From the NCBI GenBank assembly GCA_031379365.1, contig JANNFB010000350.1, positions 1 to 14,715 of the forward strand: DNA of 14,715 nucleotides, in the 5' to 3' direction. This DNA is from CADEEN01 sp031379365 (GTDB lineage: Bacteria; Pseudomonadota; Gammaproteobacteria; Burkholderiales; Burkholderiaceae_C). The notes beneath the pieces were generated by a model that was not told the origin of the DNA, made no database searches, and worked only from the letters and a program-made list of their open reading frames with translations. Each line of letters begins with the position of its first letter. Position 1 is the stretch's first letter. Both the position numbers and the translations under genes were made by a program. Shown here in pieces: positions 7,744 through 12,917 of the stretch.

Positions 7744-8997
7744 TTACCTGTCTATCTCGCCAAAGACGATATCCATCGTGCCGATGATCGCTACCGCATC
7801 GGCAATCATGTGACCGCGCGCCATCTCGTCGAGCGCGGCCAGGTGCGGGAAGCCGGGCGCGCGGATCTTCAGGCGGTACGGCTTGTTCGCACCATCGCTG
7901 ACCAGGTAGATGCCGAACTCGCCCTTCGGATGCTCGACCGCTGCGTAGGCCTGGCCCTCGGGCACGTGCATGCCTTCGGTGAAGAGCTTGAAATGATGAA
8001 TCAGCTCTTCCATGTTGGTCTTCATGTCCACCCGCGACGGCGGTGCCACCTTGTGGTTGGTGGTGATCACCGGCCCGGGGTTGGCACGCAGCCACTGCGA
8101 ACACTGCTGGATGATGCGGTTGCTCTGGCGCATCTCTTCGATGCGCACCAGATAGCGGTCATAGGTGTCGCCATTGACGCCCACCGGGATGTCGAAGTCG
8201 AGTCGGTTGTAGACCTCGTAAGGCTGCTTGCGTCGCAGGTCCCACTCGATACCCGAACCACGCAGCATCGGACCCGAGAAGCCTAGGTTCAGGGCCCGTT
8301 CGGGCGTGACGACGCCGATGCCGACGGTGCGCTGCTTCCAGATGCGGTTGTCGGTGAGCAGGGTTTCGTAGTCGTCGACATTGGCCGGGAAGCGGGCGCA
8401 GAAGTCGTCGATGAAATCGAGCATCGAGCCCTGGCGGTTGGCGTTCAGCGCGTCGATCGCCTTTTGGTTCTTGATCCGGCTGACACGGTACTGCGGCATC
8501 ACCTCGGGCAGGTCACGGTAGACGCCGCCGGGCCGGAAATAGGCCGCGTGCATGCGCGCACCCGACACCGCCTCATAGACGTCGAACAGGTCCTCGCGCT
8601 CGCGGAAGCAATAGATCAGGATGTTCATCGCACCGCAGTCGATGCCGTGCGCGCCGAGCCAGAGCAGGTGATTCAGCAGCCGCGTGATCTCGGAGAACAT
8701 GACGCGGATGTACTGCGCGCGCTCGGGCACCTCGATGCCCATCAGCTTCTCGATCGCCAGGCAGTAGGCGTGCTCGTTGGCCATCATCGACACGTAATCG
8801 AGGCGGTCCATGTAGGGCAGCGACTGGATGAAGGTCTTGCTCTCGGCCAGCTTCTCGGTGGCGCGGTGCAGCAGCCCGATATGCGGGTCGGCGCGCTGGA
8901 TCACTTCGCCGTCGAGCTCGAGCACTAGGCGCAGCACACCATGCGCCGCGGGGTGTTGCGGCCCGAAATTCAAGGTGTAGTTCTTGATCTCGGCCAT
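7744..8997 (-). CDS. nuoD: NADH-quinone oxidoreductase subunit D
   Basis: NuoD is the 49-kDa-type subunit, derived from the large subunit of NiFe hydrogenases, and it forms most of the quinone reduction site with NuoB. The product has 417 residues, the usual size for an unfused NuoD. The N-terminal GPQHPAAHGVLRL places His19, and RLDYVS places Tyr68; by motif alignment these correspond to Thermus Nqo4 His38 and Tyr87, which contact the quinone head group. The EREDLFDVYEAVSGARMHAAY region and the C-terminal DIVFGEIDR are also typical. The ATG at 8997 comes 2 bases after the nuoC TAG with only a weak upstream purine run. The same frame continues upstream into nuoC, but the family N-terminus (MAEIKNYTLNFGPQHP) fixes the start. 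The gene ends in TAA. Confidence 0.98.
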   Translation of the reverse strand: MAEIKNYTLNFGPQHPAAHGVLRLVLELDGEVIQRADPHIGLLHRATEKLAESKTFIQSLPYMDRLDYVSMMANEHAYCLAIEKLMGIEVPERAQYIRVMFSEITRLLNHLLWLGAHGIDCGAMNILIYCFREREDLFDVYEAVSGARMHAAYFRPGGVYRDLPEVMPQYRVSRIKNQKAIDALNANRQGSMLDFIDDFCARFPANVDDYETLLTDNRIWKQRTVGIGVVTPERALNLGFSGPMLRGSGIEWDLRRKQPYEVYNRLDFDIPVGVNGDTYDRYLVRIEEMRQSNRIIQQCSQWLRANPGPVITTNHKVAPPSRVDMKTNMEELIHHFKLFTEGMHVPEGQAYAAVEHPKGEFGIYLVSDGANKPYRLKIRAPGFPHLAALDEMARGHMIADAVAIIGTMDIVFGEIDR

Positions 8998-8999
8998 GG

Positions 9000-9599
9000 C
9001 TAGTACAGCCCGCCGTAGTTGTCTTCTCTGACGATGCGCGGCGTGACTTCGCGCGGCTCGATCGACACCGGCTGGTAGATCACGCGCTTTTGCACGGCGT
9101 CGTAGCGCATCTCGACATGACCGGAGACCGGGAAGTCTTTGCGCATCGGGTGGCCGATGAAGCCGTAGTCGGTGAGGATGCGACGCAGATCGAGGTGACC
9201 TTCGAACAGGATGCCGTAGAGGTCGAAGGCCTCGCGCTCGTACCAGTTGGCACTGCTCCACACATCGACGAGCGAGGCCACCAGTGGCAGCTCGTCGTCG
9301 GGACATACCACCTCCAAGCGCAGGCGCCAGTTGTGCGAAATCGACAGCAAGTGCGAAACCACCACGAAGCGTGGGCCATCGTGGGGCTGGTCCTTCCAGG
9401 CGCTGAGATCCAGGCCGGCCAGATCCATCAGCTGCTCGAAGGCCAACGCTGGGTTGTCACGCAGCGTTTTTGCCGCCGCCAGGTAGTCGGCCGCCTGAAC
9501 GGTGATCGTGATCTCGCCGCGTTCGCGGACGAACCGGGCGATCTTGGGGCCGAGCGCTGCCTCCAGCGCCGCCTGCAGCATATCGAGTCGTGCCGTCAT
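9000..9599 (-). CDS. nuoC: NADH-quinone oxidoreductase subunit C
   Basis: NuoC is the 30-kDa-type subunit of the connecting module. It binds no cofactor and supports NuoD. The product has 199 residues and is a separate gene, unlike the fused NuoCD of E. coli. The family signature runs WYEREAFDLYGILFEGH (about 119-135), followed by LRRILTDYGFIGHPMRKDFP (138-157). The C-terminus EDNYGGLY is common in betaproteobacteria. The ATG at 9599 is 25 bases after the nuoB stop. That gap holds a tandem 8-base repeat and no recognisable Shine-Dalgarno sequence, so the start rests on homology and on the absence of a better ATG. Confidence 0.97.
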   Translation of the reverse strand: MTARLDMLQAALEAALGPKIARFVRERGEITITVQAADYLAAAKTLRDNPALAFEQLMDLAGLDLSAWKDQPHDGPRFVVVSHLLSISHNWRLRLEVVCPDDELPLVASLVDVWSSANWYEREAFDLYGILFEGHLDLRRILTDYGFIGHPMRKDFPVSGHVEMRYDAVQKRVIYQPVSIEPREVTPRIVREDNYGGLY

Positions 9600-9602
9600 C
9601 GG

Positions 9603-9618
9603 ATGAACTTATGAACTT
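9603..9618. repeat. Tandem 8-base repeat in the nuoB-nuoC gap
   Basis: Two exact copies of ATGAACTT (AAGTTCAT on the coding strand) stand head to tail at 9603-9610 and 9611-9618. They sit just upstream of the nuoC start, where a ribosome binding site would be expected, and make that region unusually AT rich for this genome. It probably arose by slippage or duplication. Confidence 0.65.
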
Positions 9619-9624
9619 GCACGG

Positions 9625-10101
9625 TCAGCGCGCAATCGTGTTTTCGCGCCGGATCTTGGCTTGCAGTTGCAGGATGCCGTATAGCAGCGCTTCCGCCGTC
9701 GGCGGGCAGCCGGGCACATACACATCGACGGGCACGATGCGGTCGCAGCCGCGCACGACGGAGTAGCTGTAGTGGTAGTAGCCGCCGCCGTTGGCGCAGG
9801 AGCCCATGCTCAGCACCCAGCGCGGCTCGGCCATCTGGTCATAAACTTTGCGCAGGGCCGGCGCCATCTTGTTGCACAGGGTGCCGGCAACGATCATCAA
9901 GTCGCTTTGTCGCGGGCTGGGGCGGAAGAGCATGCCGAAGCGGTCGATGTCATAGCGGGCTGCGCCAGCGTGCATCATTTCCACGGCACAGCAGGCCAGA
10001 CCAAACGTCATCGGCCACAGTGAACCGGTCTTCGACCAGTTCACCAACGTGTCGACCGAAGTGGTGACAAAGCCTTCTTTGAGTACGCCTTCGATGCCCA
10101 T
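9625..10101 (-). CDS. nuoB: NADH-quinone oxidoreductase subunit B (cluster N2)
   Basis: NuoB carries N2, the last iron-sulfur cluster of complex I, which reduces quinone at the interface with NuoD. The product has 158 residues, standard for the family. The unusual tandem-cysteine ligand pair Cys37-Cys38 is in FGLACCAVEMM, with Cys102 (MGSCANGGGYY) and Cys132 (VPGCPPTAEAL) completing the set. It starts at the ATG at 10101, 7 bases after the nuoA TAG, with TAGG about 6 bases upstream overlapping that stop codon. The C-terminus KIRRENTIAR is a common ending in this group. Nothing abnormal was seen. Confidence 0.98.
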   Translation of the reverse strand: MGIEGVLKEGFVTTSVDTLVNWSKTGSLWPMTFGLACCAVEMMHAGAARYDIDRFGMLFRPSPRQSDLMIVAGTLCNKMAPALRKVYDQMAEPRWVLSMGSCANGGGYYHYSYSVVRGCDRIVPVDVYVPGCPPTAEALLYGILQLQAKIRRENTIAR

Positions 10102-10108
10102 AGCTTGC

Positions 10109-10468
10109 CTACTCCCAGTCCAGGGCGCCCTTCTTCCATTCGTAAACGAAGCCCACCACGAGGATGCCGAGGAAGACCATCATGGCCCAGAAGCCGGTCG
10201 GGCCGATCTCCCTGAGAGACACCGCCCAAGGGAAGAGAAAGGCGATCTCGAGGTCGAACAGGATGAAGAGGATGGCCACGAGGTAGTAGCGCACGTCGAA
10301 CTTCATGCGGGCGTCTTCGAAGGCCTCGAAGCCGCACTCGTAGGGGCTGTTCTTTTCCGCATCGGGGCGGTTCGGACCGAACACGAAACCCAGCACCTGG
10401 GGTGCCACGCCGACCGCCACACCCACCAGGATGAACAGGATGACGGGCAGGTAGGGTTGCAGTTCCAT
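10109..10468 (-). CDS. nuoA: NADH-quinone oxidoreductase subunit A
   Basis: NuoA (ND3 homologue) is the first gene of the complex I operon and encodes a three-helix membrane subunit near the quinone channel. The product has 119 residues. The conserved loop motif NSPYECGFE places Cys45, the counterpart of the ND3 loop cysteine that becomes exposed in the deactive state of mitochondrial complex I. FDVRYYLVAILFILFDLE (57-74) includes the conserved membrane acids Asp72 and Glu74. The C-terminus YEWKKGALDWE is family typical. The ATG at 10468 has no strong Shine-Dalgarno sequence upstream, but homology supports it. An 86-base leader separates it from the tRNA-Leu gene. Confidence 0.98.
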   Translation of the reverse strand: MELQPYLPVILFILVGVAVGVAPQVLGFVFGPNRPDAEKNSPYECGFEAFEDARMKFDVRYYLVAILFILFDLEIAFLFPWAVSLREIGPTGFWAMMVFLGILVVGFVYEWKKGALDWE

Positions 10469-10554
10469 GGGCTAAGGGTCGTGCTCGTTGCCGAATCCGG
10501 CGTCTGGGTATTCGATGGCGCCGCAGCGCGCGAAATTCGGGTCGAGAAACTTGC
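10469..10554 (-). other. Leader between tRNA-Leu and nuoA
   Basis: This 86-base spacer lies between the encoded CCA end of tRNA-Leu and the nuoA ATG. I see no convincing promoter. A GAATAC hexamer lies 16 bases after TTTCGC, a poor sigma-70 match. There is no intrinsic terminator with a T run. It may therefore be the 5' end of nuo mRNA made by tRNA processing from a longer transcript, or contain a promoter I cannot recognise. Confidence 0.4.
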
Positions 10555-10639
10555 TGGTGCCGACGGCGAGACTCGAACTCGCACAGCTTTCGCCACTACC
10601 CCCTCAAGATAGCGTGTCTACCAATTTCACCACGTCGGC
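10555..10639 (-). tRNA. tRNA-Leu (anticodon GAG)
   Basis: The minus strand folds as a class II tRNA. The acceptor stem GCCGACG pairs with CGTCGGC, followed by discriminator A and an encoded CCA at 10557-10555. The anticodon stem CTATC/GGTAG encloses the loop TTGAGGG, giving anticodon GAG at 10605-10603, which reads CUC and CUU leucine codons. A long variable arm (TGGCGAAAGCTGT) and the T arm GCGAG-TTCGAGT-CTCGC follow. The long variable arm fits leucine. The gene lies between secG and nuoA in the same orientation, an arrangement I recall as conserved in Burkholderiales, so it may be cut out of a longer transcript by RNase P and 3' nucleases. Confidence 0.96.
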
Positions 10640-10715
10640 CGTGTTTGTTTTCAGTGTCTCGGCGCTCTGCAGCGCGAGGCCCGGAACAGCTCTGAATTCT
10701 ACGGGCAAATACCGA
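10640..10715 (-). other. Spacer between secG and tRNA-Leu with a hairpin
   Basis: This 76-base gap contains an imperfect hairpin at 10658-10678. On the minus strand CTCG-CGCT pairs with AGCG-C-CGAG, with one bulged C and a GCAG loop. It is followed by an A-rich rather than T-rich stretch, so it is not a standard intrinsic terminator. A TAGAAT hexamer (10701-10696) resembles a -10 box about 57 bases before the mature tRNA, but no -35 box lies at the right distance. A tRNA promoter here is possible but unproven. Confidence 0.35.
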
Positions 10716-11132
10716 CTACTTCGGGGCAGACCCTGCTGGCGCCACGGTGGCCGGCGCACTGGCCGCGACAGCGCCCGGCGCCGTGGGAATCTGGCCGACC
10801 GCGGGCGGCAGTGCAAGCACAGGTGCGCTCGCAGCCGGTGCCGCCGCACCTGCCCGCTCGAACACACTGCCGCCGCCACTGCGCACCACGTTGTCGCGGT
10901 TGCCAAAGTAGGCCAGGGCCAGGGTGCAGATGAAGAAAACGGTCGCACAGACCGCCGTCGAGCGAGACAGGAAGTTGGCACTGCCCGTGGCGCCGAACAG
11001 GCTGCCAGAGGCGCCGCTGCCGAAGGAGGCCCCCACGTCGGCACCTTTGCCCTGTTGAACGAGCACGAGACCGATCATGGCGATCGCTGTAATGAGCTGG
11101 ACCGCCAGCACGATGTTCAACCAGATTTGCAT
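10716..11132 (-). CDS. secG: Protein-export membrane protein SecG
   Basis: SecG is the small accessory subunit of the SecYEG translocon in the inner membrane and assists SecA-driven protein export. The product has 138 residues. Helix 1 spans roughly 3-25 (WLNIVLAVQLITAIAMIGLVLVQ) and is followed by the conserved loop QQGKGADVGASFGSGASGSLFG. Helix 2 spans about 58-76. The rest, from about residue 90, is a Gly/Ala/Pro-rich tail of low complexity (AAAPAASAPVLALPP and similar), which is common in betaproteobacterial SecG and probably disordered. It starts at the ATG at 11132, 27 bases after the tpiA stop, with no strong Shine-Dalgarno sequence, and ends in TAG. Confidence 0.96.
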   Translation of the reverse strand: MQIWLNIVLAVQLITAIAMIGLVLVQQGKGADVGASFGSGASGSLFGATGSANFLSRSTAVCATVFFICTLALAYFGNRDNVVRSGGGSVFERAGAAAPAASAPVLALPPAVGQIPTAPGAVAASAPATVAPAGSAPK

Positions 11133-11159
11133 GGTGATGTTGTCTTCAGAGAGTAAACG

Positions 11160-11906
11160 TCAGTGGGCAGCGCGGCAGATCGCCACGAAATCAGCCGCCT
11201 TCAATGCGGCGCCACCGATCAAGCCGCCGTCAATGTCAGGCTGGCCGAAAAGGATGGCCGCGTTGTCGGGTTTGACGCTGCCGCCATAAAGGATCTTCAT
11301 GTCGTCGGCACGCGCCGTGGCTGCGCGCAACTGCGCGCGCAGCAGGGCGTGTACCGCCTGGGCCTGCTCGGGGGTCGCCGTGCGGCCTGTGCCAATGGCC
11401 CACACCGGCTCGTAGGCCACCACCATCTCGCCAGCGCAATGGGCCAGCGTGTGGATCGCGGCGGAGAGCTGACGCTTGACGACAGATTCGGTTTCGCCCG
11501 CTTCGCGCTGGGCCAGGGTTTCACCGACGCAGACGATGGGTGTGACGCCTCGGGCCAGGGCGGCCTTGGCTTTGTCGGCCACCAACTGGTCGCTCTCGGC
11601 GTGATAGCCGCGGCGCTCGGAGTGGCCCACGATGACAAAGCGACAACCGAACTCCGCCAGCATGGCAGCCGACACTTCGCCGGTGTAGGCGCCCTGCTCG
11701 TGCGCTGAGCAGTCTTGGGCGCCCCAGCGAATGTCGTGTGCCGCCAATGCCACGGCCGTGCTGGCCAGGTAAGGAAACGGCACGCACACCGCAACATCGA
11801 CGACGAAGGGTCGGGCAGAGACGATACCAGCCAGCAGTTCTGCGTTGGCAGAGTGGTTGCCGTGCATCTTCCAGTTGCCGACGACGAGTTGCTTGCGTGC
11901 AGTCAT
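11160..11906 (-). CDS. tpiA: Triosephosphate isomerase
   Basis: TpiA interconverts dihydroxyacetone phosphate and glyceraldehyde 3-phosphate in glycolysis and gluconeogenesis in the cytoplasm. The product has 248 residues, a normal TIM-barrel length. Active-site residues are in place: Asn11 and Lys13 in GNWKMHGN, the electrophile His95 in VIVGHSERR, and the catalytic base Glu166 in AYEPVWAIGTG, which also begins the mobile loop 6. The phosphate-binding segments are LYGGSVKPDNA (207-216) and GGLIGGAAL. The start at 11906 overlaps the TGA stop of the upstream oxidoreductase by four bases (ATGA), so translation may be coupled to that broken gene. secG follows after 27 bases. Confidence 0.98.
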   Translation of the reverse strand: MTARKQLVVGNWKMHGNHSANAELLAGIVSARPFVVDVAVCVPFPYLASTAVALAAHDIRWGAQDCSAHEQGAYTGEVSAAMLAEFGCRFVIVGHSERRGYHAESDQLVADKAKAALARGVTPIVCVGETLAQREAGETESVVKRQLSAAIHTLAHCAGEMVVAYEPVWAIGTGRTATPEQAQAVHALLRAQLRAATARADDMKILYGGSVKPDNAAILFGQPDIDGGLIGGAALKAADFVAICRAAH

Positions 11907-12892
11907 GACCAGTCCAGAACGATCTTGCCGACGTGGGTGCTCGACTCCATCAGCGCGTGCGCAGCAGCCGCCTCGGTCGCAGGGAACACCTGATGAATCA
12001 CCGGCTTGATGCGACCGGCCTCGATCAGCGGCCAGGCGCGCTCACGCAGCGCCCGGGCCAACACGCCCTTGTAGGCGACGCTGCGCGGGCGCAGCGTCGA
12101 GCCCACGATCGACAAACGCTTGCGCAACACGGCACCGACATCGAGCGCGCTCTTGGTGCCGCCCTGCACGGCGATGATGGCGAGACGGCCGTCGGCCGCC
12201 AGGCACTCCACTTCCCGCGCAACATAGTCGCCGGCAACCATGTCGAGCACGACATCGACGCCGCGTTTTTCAGTGATGCGCAGGACTTCGACAACGAAGT
12301 CCTGGCTGCGGTAGTTGATAGCGTGGTCAGCGCCGAGCGTCAGGCAGGCAGCGCACTTTTCATCGCTGCCAGCTGTGACGATGACCCGCGCGCCCAGGGC
12401 CTTGGCCAGCTGGATTGCGGTGACCCCGATACCACTGGAGCCGCCCTGCACCAGCAACCACTCGCCCGCTTGCAACCCCGCGATGTGGAATACGTTCTGC
12501 CAGACGGTGAAGAAGGTCTCGGGCAGGCTGGCGGCTTCGATGTCGCTCAGGCCGCGCGGCACCGGCAAGGTTTGCGCGATCGGGGCCACGCACAGCTCGG
12601 CGTAGCCCCCTCCCGCCACCAGCGCGCACACACGGTCGCCGAGCGCCAGGCCTGCCGCCGCGAGTTCGCTGGTGTCGCCGCCGGCTACGGTGCCTGCCAC
12701 CTCGAGTCCCGGCAGGTCCGTGACCCCCCGCGCCATCGGGTAGAGCCCCATTCATTGCACCACGTCGGGCCGGTTGATGCCCGAGGCGGCGACGCGGATC
12801 AGCACCTCGCCAGCGCCGGCGATCGGGTCGGGGCGCATGGTTTCGCTCAGCACCTCGGGGGCGCCGAACTGCCTGATCTCGATCGCGCGCAT
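11903..12892 (-). pseudogene. NAD(P)H:quinone oxidoreductase (PIG3-like, zinc-independent MDR family), interrupted by an in-frame TGA
   Basis: The frame from the ATG at 12892 encodes MRAIEIRQFGAPEVLSETM onward through GINRPDVVQ. It then meets TGA at 12754-12752 (codon 47) and continues in the same frame with MGLYPMARGVTDLPGLEVAG to a normal end, THVGKIVLDWS. The two halves together make 329 codons, the usual length for this family, with no frameshift. Relatives I recall read VLQRKGLYP here, so the TGA sits where Arg (CGA) is expected and the following ATG where Lys (AAG) is expected. Downstream features are intact: the GGSSGIGV dinucleotide-binding loop (about codons 150-157), AGSDEKCAACLTLGADHAINY, and no zinc-binding cysteine cluster. 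The family reduces quinones with NADPH. It starts 25 bases after pnp and overlaps tpiA by four bases. Reinitiation at 12751 could make a 282-residue protein lacking the first strands of the GroES-like domain. A sequencing or assembly error is the main alternative. Confidence 0.85.
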
Positions 12893-12917
12893 CGGGCGCT
12901 CGCTGCCTCGCCCGGGC

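Noticed and set aside
10658..10678. Hairpin before tRNA-Leu as an intrinsic terminator of secG
   Set aside because: The stem is short with a bulge and is followed by an A-rich stretch, with no T run in the direction of transcription.
12752..12754. Selenocysteine insertion or genome-wide reassignment of TGA as explanation for the in-frame stop
   Set aside because: TGA ends many intact genes here (nuoB, nuoE, nuoF, nuoG, nuoI, nuoJ, nuoK, tpiA), so it is a normal stop. The affected position is an Arg in relatives, not a redox Cys, and I see no obvious SECIS-like element.
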